Origin: Catenulispora sp. GP43
GTDB lineage: Bacteria; Actinomycetota; Actinomycetes; Streptomycetales; Catenulisporaceae
Assembly: GCF_041260665.1 (NCBI RefSeq)
Contig: NZ_JBGCCT010000019.1
Location: forward strand, 123,492 to 187,491
Length of the DNA stretch: 64,000 nucleotides
Direction: 5' to 3'
The notes under the pieces were generated by a model that saw only the letters and a list, made by a program, of their open reading frames with translations, made no database searches and was not told the origin of the DNA. The translations under genes were made by a program, and so were the position numbers. Below, piece by piece: positions 50,724 through 59,399 of this stretch (position 1 is its first letter; each line of letters opens with the position of its first letter).

Positions 50724-52201
50724 GAACCAGTCCTCACCTTCTCCCGCCGCGTGGGACGCAGCGTCCTGTCCAGGTCGGTCCGCATGGTAGTGGCCGCGTC
50801 CAGGATGTAGTTCTGCCGCACCCGCCACGGACTGCGGTGCCCGGCCCGCGGGAACTCCTGGATCGAGCGCTGGATGTAGCCCGAGCTCAGGTCCAGCAGC
50901 GGCCGCTCGCGCAGCCTGCCGTCCGGCGCCGGCACCACCGAGGCGAACCCGCGCGCCGCCAGGTGGTTCAGCACCTTGCACACCAGCCGCGAGGTCAGGT
51001 CCCCGCGCAGCGTCCAGGAGGCGTTGGTGTAGCCGATGCACACCGCGAAGTTCGGGATCCCGGTCACCATCGCGCCGCGCCACACGAACTGCTCGGCCAG
51101 CGGCACCTCGGCGCCGTCGACCTTCGGGGCGATCCCGCCGAAGGCCAGCAGGCGCAGACCGGTCGCGGTGACCACGACGTCGGCCGGGAGCACCTGACCC
51201 GAGACCAGCCGGATGCCCTCGGGCACGAAGGCCTCGATGTGGTCGGTCACCACATCGGCCTTGCCGCCGCGGATGGCCCGGAAGAAGTCGGCATCGGGAG
51301 CCGCGCACAGCCGCTGCTCCCACGGGTTGTAGCTCGGCGTGAAGTGCTCGACCACCATCGCCTCGTCCTTCAGGAACCGGGTCGCCAGCTTCGTGAGCAC
51401 CTTGCGCGCGGCGGCCGGACGGCGGCGGCAGAACTGGTAGACGCCGATCGTGAAGGCGATGTTCTTGGCCCGGATGATCCGGTGCGCGACCCGCGGCGGC
51501 AGCACGGCGCGCAGCTGGTCGGCGAGCTTGTCCCGGCCCGGCACCGCGCCGATCCAGCTCGGCGAGCGCTGGAGCATGGTGACGTGCCCGGCCTCGCGCG
51601 CCATCGAGGGCACCAGCGTCACCGCGGTCGCGCCGCTGCCGATCACCACGACGCGCTTGCCGGCGTAGTCCAGGTCCTCGGGCCAGAACTGCGGGTGCAC
51701 GACGGTGCCGCCGAAGTCCTCCAACCCCGGGAAGTCCGGGGTGTAGCCGCTGTCGTAGTCGTAGTAGCCGGCGCAGGAGTAGAGGAAGTCGCAGGTCAGC
51801 GTGCGGCGCTCGACGGCGCCGCCGGCTTCCCCGGCGCCCTGCTCGACCGTGACGGTCCAGCGCTGCTGTTCGCTGGACCAGTCCGCGCCGACCACCTTGG
51901 TCCGGAACCGGATCTTCTCCTCGATCCCGAACTGCCTGGCGGTGGCCCGGATGTAGTCCCGGATGGTGTCCCCGTCAGCGATCGACTTGGGCTCGCGCCA
52001 CGGCCGGAAGGCGTATCCCAGCGTGAACATGTCGGAGTCCGACCGCACGCCGGGATACCGGAACAGGTCCCACGTCCCGCCGATCGCGTCCCGGGCCTCC
52101 AGGATCACGTAATCCCGCTCCGGGCATTCGGTCTGCAGCCGGTACCCGGCCCCGATCCCGGACAGGCCCGCGCCGACCACGACCACGTCGAAGTGCTCCA
52201 T
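50720..52201 (-). CDS. Baeyer-Villiger-type flavin monooxygenase, EthA-like
   Basis: The 493-residue protein has the FAD Rossmann motif VVVGAGLSGIGAGYRL near residue 7, the Baeyer-Villiger fingerprint FGGTVVHPQFWPED, a second NADPH-binding motif VVVIGSGATAVTLVPSM, and ATG-type VVTATGLRLLAFGG. It should insert oxygen next to a carbonyl using NADPH and O2; EthA relatives also oxidise sulfur in prodrugs. ATG 52201 begins at the Rossmann strand; GTG 52207 is an alternative. It is transcribed with the SDR, and a small basic peptide gene precedes it by 128 bases. Confidence 0.93.
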   Translation of the reverse strand: MEHFDVVVVGAGLSGIGAGYRLQTECPERDYVILEARDAIGGTWDLFRYPGVRSDSDMFTLGYAFRPWREPKSIADGDTIRDYIRATARQFGIEEKIRFRTKVVGADWSSEQQRWTVTVEQGAGEAGGAVERRTLTCDFLYSCAGYYDYDSGYTPDFPGLEDFGGTVVHPQFWPEDLDYAGKRVVVIGSGATAVTLVPSMAREAGHVTMLQRSPSWIGAVPGRDKLADQLRAVLPPRVAHRIIRAKNIAFTIGVYQFCRRRPAAARKVLTKLATRFLKDEAMVVEHFTPSYNPWEQRLCAAPDADFFRAIRGGKADVVTDHIEAFVPEGIRLVSGQVLPADVVVTATGLRLLAFGGIAPKVDGAEVPLAEQFVWRGAMVTGIPNFAVCIGYTNASWTLRGDLTSRLVCKVLNHLAARGFASVVPAPDGRLRERPLLDLSSGYIQRSIQEFPRAGHRSPWRVRQNYILDAATTMRTDLDRTLRPTRREKVRTGS

Positions 52202-52270
52202 GCCCACAGTCTGGCCGAGGATGCTTTACGCGACAAGGGTTTGTGTAAAGAGTTTCGGCCGTGTCCTCGG

Positions 52271-52336
52271 CCCGGGTCCGGCTGACCAGGAGTCCAGCCA
52301 GCCCGGGGTCCGGCTGACCCGGGGTCCGGCTAGCCC
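52271..52336. repeat. CCGGGGTCCGGCT direct repeats
   Basis: Three copies of a 13-18-base unit (CCGGGGTCCGGCTGACC-like) lie at about 52271, 52302 and 52319, between the monooxygenase start and the small basic peptide gene, the last overlapping that gene's stop codon. Confidence 0.7.
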
Positions 52337-52434
52337 AGATGCCGGCCGTGCAGGTGGTACCGGCGGATGCGGGCGATGGTGCGGTGGCGGCGGATTCTGC
52401 CGTGGCGCCGCCTCAGTTTCTGCTTCTGGTTCAC
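52330..52434 (-). CDS. Thirty-four-residue strongly basic peptide
   Basis: A short frame from GTG 52434 to TAG 52332-52330 follows AAAGGGG with good spacing. It encodes an N-terminal NQKQKLRRRHGRIRRHRT stretch and a tail with RIRRYHLHGRHLG. Of 34 residues about 18 are Arg, Lys or His. It has its own promoter-like elements and a palindrome. The composition suggests nucleic-acid binding or a regulatory leader for the monooxygenase operon 128 bases downstream. No family is recognised, and expression is unproven. Confidence 0.5.
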   Translation of the reverse strand: MNQKQKLRRRHGRIRRHRTIARIRRYHLHGRHLG

Positions 52435-52453
52435 GTACGTCCCCTTTCGCAGA

Positions 52454-52495
52454 GTTCGAATGACTCGAACCTAGTCACGGGACGTGCCCAGTCAA
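52454..52495 (-). promoter_or_regulatory. Promoter and palindromic operator of the basic peptide gene
   Basis: On the minus strand TTGACT (52495-52490) and TAGGTT (52473-52468) are 16 bases apart and fit a sigma-70-type promoter. A perfect palindrome GTTCGA-ATGAC-TCGAAC (52454-52470) overlaps the -10 and the expected start site, a classical repressor position. Confidence 0.6.
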
Positions 52496-52525
52496 TACCT
52501 CAGCGCAGCGTCCGGCGGGCCCACC

Positions 52526-53806
52526 TCACCGGTCCGCCCCGCCCAGCACCGGATCCACCGAGGCCACCGTCGCCACGACATCGGCGAGCATCCCGCCCTC
52601 GGCCATCGCCGACACCGCCTGCAGGTGTGTGAACGAGGGGTCCCGCAGGTGCACGCGGAACGGCCGGGTCCCGCCGTCGCTGACCACGTGCGCCCCGAGT
52701 TCGCCGCGCGGGGACTCCACGAAGGAGTACACCTGCCCGGCCGGCACCTCGAAGCCCTCGGTGACCAGCTTGAAGTGGTGGATCAGCGCCTCCATCGACT
52801 GCGCCATGATGTGCCGGACCCACTCGTCGGAATTGCCCAGGCCGTCGGCACCCAGGCTCAGGCGGGCCGGCCAGGCGATCTTCGGGTCGGCGAGCATCAC
52901 CGGCCCGGGCTCCAGCCGGTCCAGGGCCTGCTCGACGATGCGCAGCGACTCGGCCATCTCATGCAGCCGCACCAGGTAGCGGCCGTAGGCGTCGCAGCTG
53001 GTCTCGGTGGGGACCTCGAAGTCGTAGGTCTCATAGTCCAGGTACGGATCGGACTTGCGCAGGTCGTGCGGCAGGCCGGTGGCCCGCAGGATGGGGCCGG
53101 TGACGCCCAGGGACATGCACCCGCTCAGGTCCAGGTAGCCGACCCCCTTGGTACGCCCCATGAAGACCGGATTGGCATTCAGCATCTTCTCGTAGTCCGC
53201 GAGCCGTTCCGGGAACTCGGCGATCAGGGTCCTGATGGCCTCATCGATCCCCTCCGGCAGGTCCTGCGCGAGCCCGCCGGGGCGTACATAAGCGTGGTTC
53301 ATCCGGTTGCCGGTGATGGCCTCCAGGATGTCCAGGATGGGCTCGCGGTCCCGGAAACCGTTGGTCATGATGGTCATCGCGCCGAGCTCCATGCCGCCGG
53401 TGGCCAGCGCCACCAGGTGCGAGGAGATGCGGTTCAGCTCCATCAGCAGGACCCTGATGACGTTCGCCCGCGGCGGCACCTGGTCCTCGACGTCCAGCAG
53501 CGCCTCGACCGCGCGGCAGTACACGGTCTCGTTGAACAGCGGCATCAGGTAGTCGGCACGGGTTAGGAAGGTCACCGCCTGGGTCCAGTTCCGGTACTCC
53601 AGGTTCTTCTCGATCCCGGTGTGCAGGTAGCCGATCCCGCAGCGCGCCTCGACGACGCTCTCGCCCTCGATCTCCAGGATCAGCCGCAGCACCCCGTGCG
53701 TCGAGGGGTGCTGCGGCCCCATGTTGACGATGAGACGGTCCTGGCCGCCGGCCCCGGCTCCAGGCTGGCGCTCGGCCTCGCGCAGGACTTCGTCCCAGTC
53801 GTACAT
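52526..53806 (-). CDS. nuoD: Orphan NADH-quinone oxidoreductase subunit D
   Basis: NuoD is the 49-kDa hydrogenase-like subunit of complex I that forms the quinone site. The 426-residue product carries [50 protein letters not shown] and the final [16 protein letters not shown], with the quinone-site His and Asp positions conserved. No other nuo gene is adjacent, so this is a stray paralogue or a subunit used with a partner encoded elsewhere. The N-terminus is short. Alternative: a membrane-bound hydrogenase-type large subunit, but NiFe cysteines are absent. Confidence 0.94.
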   Translation of the reverse strand: MYDWDEVLREAERQPGAGAGGQDRLIVNMGPQHPSTHGVLRLILEIEGESVVEARCGIGYLHTGIEKNLEYRNWTQAVTFLTRADYLMPLFNETVYCRAVEALLDVEDQVPPRANVIRVLLMELNRISSHLVALATGGMELGAMTIMTNGFRDREPILDILEAITGNRMNHAYVRPGGLAQDLPEGIDEAIRTLIAEFPERLADYEKMLNANPVFMGRTKGVGYLDLSGCMSLGVTGPILRATGLPHDLRKSDPYLDYETYDFEVPTETSCDAYGRYLVRLHEMAESLRIVEQALDRLEPGPVMLADPKIAWPARLSLGADGLGNSDEWVRHIMAQSMEALIHHFKLVTEGFEVPAGQVYSFVESPRGELGAHVVSDGGTRPFRVHLRDPSFTHLQAVSAMAEGGMLADVVATVASVDPVLGGADR

Positions 53807-54183
53807 ATGGGCTGGTCTTACCGCACACGGGGCAATGAAACGATTATCCCGAGCTCAGGGGCGACTCCGCAGGTTGGTCCAGGTGTGCGGGGTGCCCTGA
53901 ATGGGCGATCGAAGGTCCGCGACACCGGTCGGGCGCGGCGCCGCCGAAGAGGTCTGGTTCGCGCGTATATTCGAAGAAGATGGACTGCCGCCGGGTGTCC
54001 TGCAGACGTACTACTCGGCGGCGCCGACGCCGGCGGCGGGCAGGACATGCGCGTCCGCCGGTGTCGGCCCATGGCGGCCGGCCGCCGGTTCGCCGGCGGG
54101 CCGGCCGCCGCTTCGCGTCTTCGGGCAGGAGCTGACAGACCAGGCAAGAGCTGGCGGCGGTCCCGGCCTCAGCCCGCGGTCCA
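53807..54183. other. Intergenic region with a strong hairpin
   Basis: No gene is convincing here. A plus-strand open frame from 53901 has poor codon bias and overlaps the next gene's end. The nuoD upstream part (53820-53860) is comparatively AT-rich and may hold its promoter. Confidence 0.5.
54073..54109. terminator. Hairpin downstream of the DUF5990 gene
   Basis: GGCGGCCGGCCGCCGG and CCGGCGGGCCGGCCGCC pair over 16 bases with one bulged G around TTCG. It lies 74 bases beyond the DUF5990 stop. Confidence 0.75.
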
Positions 54184-54606
54184 CTAGCCCGCCGTCCACT
54201 CCACAGCCGGCGGCAGCAGCCGCGCCGTGACCGGCTGCCCCTTGGCGTTGGTCAGGCCGAACCGCGCACGCAGCGCGCCGGCGGCGACCCCGGCCTCGTA
54301 CACCTCCTGCGGGATCCCGGAGAGCATCAGCTTCGAGCGGCAGAACATGGTGTGGCCGCCGTCCTCGCCGATCCGGTTCCACGACAGGTACACGAAGCGG
54401 CCGCCGATGCCGTCCTGCACATGGCGGCCGCGCAGCGTGCGCTCGCCGCGCTTGTTCGTGAACGGCTCGACGCTCAGCTCCCACACCGCCTCGGCGGCGT
54501 CGCCGCGCACCGGCTCGAGAAGCTCAGCCGGCTTGTCCCTGGCCTGGACCGCCACCGCGATGCCCGGCATCCCCGGCAGATCGCGTCCCTCGATGCGCAG
54601 CAGCAT
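54184..54606 (-). CDS. DUF5990-family protein
   Basis: The 140-residue protein begins MLLRIEGRDLPGMPGIAVAV, then a DKPAELLEPVRGDAAEAVWE segment, GRFVYLSWN, and ends with AKGQPVTARLLPPAVEWTAG. This is the pattern of an actinobacterial DUF5990 family with no known activity. It has no signal peptide and no transmembrane segment. The start ATG 54606 matches family N-termini. It is divergent from the next gene with about 93 bases between starts. Confidence 0.75.
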   Translation of the reverse strand: MLLRIEGRDLPGMPGIAVAVQARDKPAELLEPVRGDAAEAVWELSVEPFTNKRGERTLRGRHVQDGIGGRFVYLSWNRIGEDGGHTMFCRSKLMLSGIPQEVYEAGVAAGALRARFGLTNAKGQPVTARLLPPAVEWTAG

Positions 54607-54699
54607 GTGACCATGCTCGCATGCCGGGCGGACAGCCCCCGGGCGCCGCCGCGCTGCGTATCCTTTTGCGGTGAACACGCTAGCGACGGGGGCGGGGCG

Positions 54700-55140
54700 A
54701 TGACGATCTGCGAAGTCCGGCAGCCGACAAGCCACAACACAGTCGAGTCCTGGCAGCGCCGCGAACCGGCCCTGCCGGCGGCGGCGGTGCTCGGCATAGG
54801 CCCGGCCGCCACGGCCCTGGCCGAGGCGGCGCGCGCCCTGGTCGCCGACGGTGCGGCGCTGCGCCTGGTCGCCGACCCGGAGTACCTGGTGGTGCTCGGC
54901 GAGGAGGCGGAGCTGCCCTGGGTGGACGGCGCCCGCTACCTCGGCTGGGACGGCAGTGCCTTGACGCTCACCACGCACCAGGTGCTCCCGGCCCCGGACC
55001 TGTGGCGCGAGGCGGCGCTGGCGGCCGGCACGGCCGATGCCGGGTCGCTGGTGATCGTGCTGCCGGATCAGGTGCTGATCGCGGCGGCGGAGCACGACGC
55101 CGGGATGCCGGCGCCGGCTCCTGTTGCCCGGCCAGCTTAG
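54700..55140 (+). CDS. Small protein, possibly a bpX5-like ternary-system component
   Basis: The 146-residue product shows no catalytic motif. The part ELPWVDGARYLGWDGSALTL followed by TTHQVLPAPDLWREAAL resembles the small bpX5 proteins encoded beside MoxR-vWA-beta-propeller systems, but this is recalled similarity and none of the expected partner genes is here. ATG 54700 follows GGGGCGGGG. A TATCCT at about 54659-54664 may be its -10. Treat as hypothetical. Confidence 0.5.
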   Translation: MTICEVRQPTSHNTVESWQRREPALPAAAVLGIGPAATALAEAARALVADGAALRLVADPEYLVVLGEEAELPWVDGARYLGWDGSALTLTTHQVLPAPDLWREAALAAGTADAGSLVIVLPDQVLIAAAEHDAGMPAPAPVARPA

Positions 55141-55308
55141 GAGAACAGCAGGCCCTCGCTGGGCTGCTGGACCGCCGGACCGCCCGCGGCGCCGTTGTGC
55201 AGACACGGGTCCGGGTTCGCCACGCCGGCATCGGCCGCCCGGATGGACCGCCCGCAGCGCCATCCCGCCAGCCACAGCCCACCGCCCCGGGCCCGGGCCC
55301 GGCCGCGG

Positions 55309-56538
55309 CTAATCCGCCCACAGCACTCTGCCCCGAGCCGCGACCCGCTCCGCGATCCGCTTCCCGGCCTCGGCCACCGACATCGGCTCCAGCTTCCGTC
55401 CGTCGCGCAGCCGGATCGCGACCGCGCCGGCGGCCGCCTCCCGTCCGCCGATCACCGCCTGGTACGGCACCAGCCGGGTCTCCCGGATCCGCGCGCCGAG
55501 GGTCCCGCGCTCCGGGTCCAGCACCTCCGAGCGCAGGCCGAGCTCGAGGCACTGCTCGTGGAACGCGCGCGCCGCGCCCGCCTCGTCCTCGCCGACCGGC
55601 AGCACCGCCACCTGTACCGGGGCCAGCCACGCCGGGAAGGCGCCGCCGTGCTGCTCGATCAGGTGCGCCATCACCCGCTCCATGCTGCCCACGATGCTGC
55701 GGTGCACCATGACCGGCCGGTGCCGGGCCCCGTCGGCGCCGATGTACTCCAGGCCGAACTGCCCGGGCTGGTGGAAGTCGATCTGCACGGTCGACAGGGT
55801 CGCCTCGCGGCCGGCCGGGTCGGCGATCTGCACGTCGATCTTCGGCCCGTAGAACGCCGCCTCGCCCTCGGCCTCCTCGTACTCCAGCCCGGACGCGGCG
55901 AGCACCTCGCGCAGCATGCCGGTGGCGCGCTCCCACATCTCCGGCTTGTCGACGTACTTCCCGCCGGGCCCCGGCAGCGACAGCCGGATCCGCGCCGCCT
56001 CGATACCGAGTGCCTCGTAGGCGTCGCGGATCAGCTTCAGCGCGTCCTGGGCCTCGGCCGCGACCTGCTCCAGAGTGCAGAAGATGTGCGCGTCGTTGAG
56101 GGTGATGGCCCGGACCCGGGTCAGGCCGCCCAGCACCCCGGACATCTCCGAGCGGTACATCCCGCCGATCTCGGCCATCCGCAGCGGCAGTTCGCGGTAG
56201 CTGTGCGCGCGGGACCGGTAGATCAGCGCATGGGTCGGGCACAGGCTCGGCCGTAGTACGACCTGCTCGGCGCCGAGGTCCATCGGCGGGAACATGTCGT
56301 CGCTGTAGTGCTGCCAGTGGCCGGAGATCTCGTACAGCTCGCGTTTGCCGAGCACCGGCGAGTACACGTGCCGGTATCCGGCGCGGCGCTCGACGGAGCG
56401 GATGTACTCCTCGACCTCGTGCCGCACCACGGCGCCGTCGGGCAGCCAGTACGGCAGCCCGGCGCCGATCAGCGGGTCGGTGTCGAACAGGCCGAGCTCG
56501 CGGCCGAGCCTGCGGTGGTCGTGCTGGATCTCGCTCAT
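55309..56538 (-). CDS. thrS: Threonyl-tRNA synthetase lacking TGS and editing domains
   Basis: The 409-residue class II synthetase has only the catalytic and anticodon-binding domains. Motif 1 region LPYWLPDGAVVRHEVEEYI, motif 2 YRSEMSGVLGGLTRVR (canonical RNEPSG is RSEMSG here), motif 3 VMVHRSIVGSMERVMAH and the zinc ligands Cys in RPSLCPTHAL, His in NDAHIFCT and His in VHRSI are present. The anticodon-binding domain starts near residue 300 (VQVAVLPVG). Standard ThrRS has about 640-660 residues; the N-terminal TGS and Ser-tRNA editing domains are absent. ATG 56538 has GAGGAGAAG. It is preceded by a Thr leader-peptide attenuator. It may be an inducible or antibiotic-resistant second ThrRS. 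Confidence 0.9.
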   Translation of the reverse strand: MSEIQHDHRRLGRELGLFDTDPLIGAGLPYWLPDGAVVRHEVEEYIRSVERRAGYRHVYSPVLGKRELYEISGHWQHYSDDMFPPMDLGAEQVVLRPSLCPTHALIYRSRAHSYRELPLRMAEIGGMYRSEMSGVLGGLTRVRAITLNDAHIFCTLEQVAAEAQDALKLIRDAYEALGIEAARIRLSLPGPGGKYVDKPEMWERATGMLREVLAASGLEYEEAEGEAAFYGPKIDVQIADPAGREATLSTVQIDFHQPGQFGLEYIGADGARHRPVMVHRSIVGSMERVMAHLIEQHGGAFPAWLAPVQVAVLPVGEDEAGAARAFHEQCLELGLRSEVLDPERGTLGARIRETRLVPYQAVIGGREAAAGAVAIRLRDGRKLEPMSVAEAGKRIAERVAARGRVLWAD

Positions 56539-56591
56539 GGACTTCTCCTCGCCGTGGTACGTCGGGTGGGGCGAGGGTCCCGGGAGAACGG

Positions 56592-56623
56592 CGAAGCCCC
56601 GGGGCACTCGCCCCGGGGCTTCG
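56592..56623 (-). terminator. Attenuator hairpin upstream of thrS
   Basis: A perfect 14-base stem (CGAAGCCCCGGGGC, 4-base loop) lies between the Thr-rich leader peptide and thrS, 16 bases after the leader stop and 53 bases before the thrS ATG. Upstream GTCCCGG in the leader could pair with downstream CCGGGAC as part of an alternative fold. Confidence 0.8.
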
Positions 56624-56639
56624 TTCGCTGGTTCAGGAA

Positions 56640-56690
56640 TCAGCGCGCCGGGACGGTGTCCGGCGTCGTCGTCTGCATGGCGCGCTTCAT
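56640..56690 (-). CDS. Threonine-rich attenuator leader peptide
   Basis: A 16-codon frame encodes MKRAMQTTTPDTVPAR, with three consecutive Thr codons and a fourth three codons later, all ACG or ACC, directly before the hairpin that precedes thrS. No ribosome binding site is visible, but TACCGT (56703-56698) lies 7 bases before the ATG as a possible -10, so a leaderless transcript is likely. The arrangement is that of ribosome-mediated attenuation: stalling at Thr codons when charged tRNA-Thr is scarce should prevent the terminator and raise ThrRS. Confidence 0.65.
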   Translation of the reverse strand: MKRAMQTTTPDTVPAR

Positions 56691-56712
56691 GAGATCAACG
56701 GTAGCAGAGCGG

Positions 56713-58428
56713 TCACGCCGAGGACACGTCCCGACGCGCGAAGCCGATCAGCCCGGCCGCGGTCAGCACCCCGCTGACCGCCGTCATCCAGACCAGCGGC
56801 GTCCAGTGGAAGACGCCGCCGGGGACCTTGGGGATGTGCGTGTACGGAGTCAGGTCCAGGAACCACTGCCCGGCGTTCACCAACGGCCCCAGGTAGGCGA
56901 TGAAGACCAGCACCCCGAACACCCCGTAAGCCGCCGACGTCCACCTCGGCGCCAGCCCGAACAGCGCCACCGCCGCCGCGGCGATGATCCACAGCGCCGG
57001 CGTGGTGATCAGCCCGGCCCGCACCATCCGCCCGACCCAGCCCCAGAAGTCGCCGAGCACCGCCCCGGCGCCGACCCCCACCCCGAGGCCGCCCGCGGCC
57101 ATCACCAGAGCGCTGCCGACCGCCGGGAACACCAGATGGCTGCAAGCCCACGCCAGCCGCCCGGCCGACCCGGACAGCACCGGCTCGGCGCGTCCGGAGG
57201 TCTCCTCCCCGCGCAGCCGCAGAACCGCTTGCACCGCATAGAAAGCAGCAGCCATTCCCAGGAAGCTGACGGCCGTGGCCAAATAGGAGTCGGTCAGGCC
57301 CTGCACCGCGCCGTAGCGCCCGATGATCTTCTCGACCTGCTGGTTGTCGTTCAACAACTGGTCGATGCCCTTGGCGATGGAGCCCATGACGATCCCGAAC
57401 ACGAAGATCCCGGCCATCCAGCCCAGCAACGCCGGCTGCTGCAATCGCCGCCCGAGCCCGAACACGCCGCGCAGCCCCGGCCCCGCGCTCGCCGGTCCCG
57501 GACGCTGCGGCAGCAGCCCGCGGCCCAGGTCCCGGGCGTTCTGCACGCGGTAGCCGACGGCCGCGGCCACGACCCCGGCGGCCAGCGTCACCCCGATCAC
57601 CCACCACCGGTTCCCGGCCCAGGGATGCACGCGCTCGACCCACCCGAGCGGCGAGAGCCACGCCACCCAGCCGGCGCCGCCGCCGGTCCCGGCCGCGTCG
57701 CCGACGGTCCGCAGCAGATACGCCACGCCCAGGATCAGCGCGCCGATCCCGTTGGCCGCCCTGCCCGTCTCGGTGAGCTGCACCGCGACCGCCTGCGTCC
57801 CGGCGAACGCCACGCCGACGGCGAACAGGCAGGCCCCGAACGCCAGGGCGCCGCCGACGCCCTGCCCCAGCGCCACCATCACCACCGCCGCCAGCAGTCC
57901 GATGCCGAAGCAGGCGCTGACGGCGATGGCCAGCGCCGCGCTCAGCGGGGCGTTGCGCCCGACCGCCCCGGACCCGAGCAGCTCCAGGCGCCCGGACTCC
58001 TCCTCGGCGCGGGTGTGCCGGGTGATCAGCAGCACCACCATGATGCCGATCAGCAGGCCGCCGAAGCCGAGCGTGCGCCAGGCCGTCAGGGCGCCGAGGC
58101 TGCGGTCGTCGTACAGCGGGCCGTACAGCGCGCGCAGCGAGGGGTTGGCGCCGATGCTGGTGGCGAGCTTGTCGCGGTCGCTCTGCGCCGGGTACAGCTT
58201 CTTCAGCGAGTAGGCGGTGCTGCCGACGGTGGCCAGCAGCGCGTAGATCCAGACCGGCAGCATGATGCGGTCGCGGTGCGCGGCCAGTTTGATCAGGGTG
58301 CGCAGACCGCCGTCGGTGTCCTTCTGGACGCCGGGCCGCGTGGCGAACTTCGAGGGCTTCGCAGCCTTCTTCGCAGTCTTCTTCGTGCTCTTCTTCGTGC
58401 TCTTCTCGCCAGCCGTCGCGGCGCTCAC
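56713..58428 (-). CDS. ABC-2 type exporter permease, tandem
   Basis: The 571-residue membrane protein has a Lys-rich cytoplasmic start ([16 protein letters not shown]) and about twelve hydrophobic segments in two six-helix halves, as in polyketide/antibiotic exporter permeases (LmrB/TylC-like single-chain ABC-2). The TM1 entry [15 protein letters not shown] and repeated [11 protein letters not shown] / [11 protein letters not shown] motifs are characteristic. GTG 58428 overlaps the ATPase stop (GTGA). With the ATPase it should export a drug or secondary metabolite. Confidence 0.9.
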   Translation of the reverse strand: MSAATAGEKSTKKSTKKTAKKAAKPSKFATRPGVQKDTDGGLRTLIKLAAHRDRIMLPVWIYALLATVGSTAYSLKKLYPAQSDRDKLATSIGANPSLRALYGPLYDDRSLGALTAWRTLGFGGLLIGIMVVLLITRHTRAEEESGRLELLGSGAVGRNAPLSAALAIAVSACFGIGLLAAVVMVALGQGVGGALAFGACLFAVGVAFAGTQAVAVQLTETGRAANGIGALILGVAYLLRTVGDAAGTGGGAGWVAWLSPLGWVERVHPWAGNRWWVIGVTLAAGVVAAAVGYRVQNARDLGRGLLPQRPGPASAGPGLRGVFGLGRRLQQPALLGWMAGIFVFGIVMGSIAKGIDQLLNDNQQVEKIIGRYGAVQGLTDSYLATAVSFLGMAAAFYAVQAVLRLRGEETSGRAEPVLSGSAGRLAWACSHLVFPAVGSALVMAAGGLGVGVGAGAVLGDFWGWVGRMVRAGLITTPALWIIAAAAVALFGLAPRWTSAAYGVFGVLVFIAYLGPLVNAGQWFLDLTPYTHIPKVPGGVFHWTPLVWMTAVSGVLTAAGLIGFARRDVSSA

Positions 58429-59324
58429 CGGTGCGCCGCCCCTTCGGGCTCGTAGTGCCGCAGGAACAGCTCCTCCAGCGTCGGCGGCCGGCTGACCAGC
58501 GTCTTCACCCCGACCTCGGTCAGCGCCTTGAGCAGGCCGTCCAGGTGGTCGGTGTCGACCTGGCCGGCGAAGGTGCCGGCGCTGATCTTCGCGTCGTGCA
58601 CGCCGGGCAGGTCGGCCAGCCCGGCCGCGGGCCCGGCGAGTTCGGCCTCGACGGTGGTCCGGGTCAGGTGCCGCAGCTCGGCCAGCGACCCGGTCTCGAC
58701 GGTCCGGCCGGCGCGGATGATGGTCACCCGGTCGCACAGCGCCTCGACCTCGGACAGGATGTGGCTGGACAGCAGGATGGTGCGGCCGCGTTCGCGCTCC
58801 TCGGCCACGCACTGCCGGAACACGTCCTCCATCAGCGGGTCCAGGCCGGACGTCGGCTCGTCGAAGATCAGCAGCTCCACGTCCGAGGCCAGGGCGGCGA
58901 CCAGCGCCACCTTCTGGCGGTTGCCCTTGGAGTACTGGCCGCCCTTCTTGGTCGGGTCCAGCTCGAAGCGCTCCAGCAGATCGGCGCGGCGCCCAGCGTC
59001 CACCCCGCCGTGCAGCCCGCCGAGCAGGTCGATCACCTCCCCGCCGGACAGGTTCGGCCACAACGTGACGTCGCCCGGCACGTAGGCCAGCCGCTTGTGC
59101 AGGGCCACGCGGTCGCGCCAGGGGTCGCCGCCGAGCAGGCTCGCCTGCCCGGCGTCAGCGCGGATCAGGCCGAGCAGCACGCGGATGGTCGTCGACTTGC
59201 CGGCCCCGTTGGGCCCCAGGAACCCCAGGACCTCACCCTCCTGGACGCTCAGGTCCAGGCCGTCGAGCGCGCGGGTCCGGCCGAAGGTCTTCACCAAGCC
59301 GGACGCGCTGATCGCAGTCGTCAT
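58425..59324 (-). CDS. ABC exporter ATPase, DrrA-like
   Basis: The 299-residue ATPase has Walker [12 protein letters not shown]-loop [16 protein letters not shown], a divergent signature [12 protein letters not shown], Walker [15 protein letters not shown] and H-loop [11 protein letters not shown], then a DUF4162-type C-terminal domain. This is the DrrA/NodI-like family that drives ABC-2 permeases. It is the first gene of the exporter operon and divergent from a MarR/GbsR regulator 75 bases away. Confidence 0.95.
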   Translation of the reverse strand: MTTAISASGLVKTFGRTRALDGLDLSVQEGEVLGFLGPNGAGKSTTIRVLLGLIRADAGQASLLGGDPWRDRVALHKRLAYVPGDVTLWPNLSGGEVIDLLGGLHGGVDAGRRADLLERFELDPTKKGGQYSKGNRQKVALVAALASDVELLIFDEPTSGLDPLMEDVFRQCVAEERERGRTILLSSHILSEVEALCDRVTIIRAGRTVETGSLAELRHLTRTTVEAELAGPAAGLADLPGVHDAKISAGTFAGQVDTDHLDGLLKALTEVGVKTLVSRPPTLEELFLRHYEPEGAAHR

Positions 59325-59399
59325 GCGGCCGATGCTACTCGAATCTTCAGGATTTTGTGAATGTTATGAAAGTGCGAGCGGGACCGCTACCGTGGAGCC

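Noticed and set aside
53901-54230. Plus-strand open frame of 109 codons with EEVWFARIFEEDGLPPGVLQ
   Set aside because: The beginning looks slightly protein-like, but the rest is low-complexity Ala/Pro, it crosses a strong hairpin, overlaps the end of the DUF5990 gene, and lacks a ribosome binding site.
56539-56712. T-box riboswitch upstream of thrS
   Set aside because: I could not find the T-box sequence or specifier-loop architecture; the leader peptide with clustered Thr codons explains the region better.
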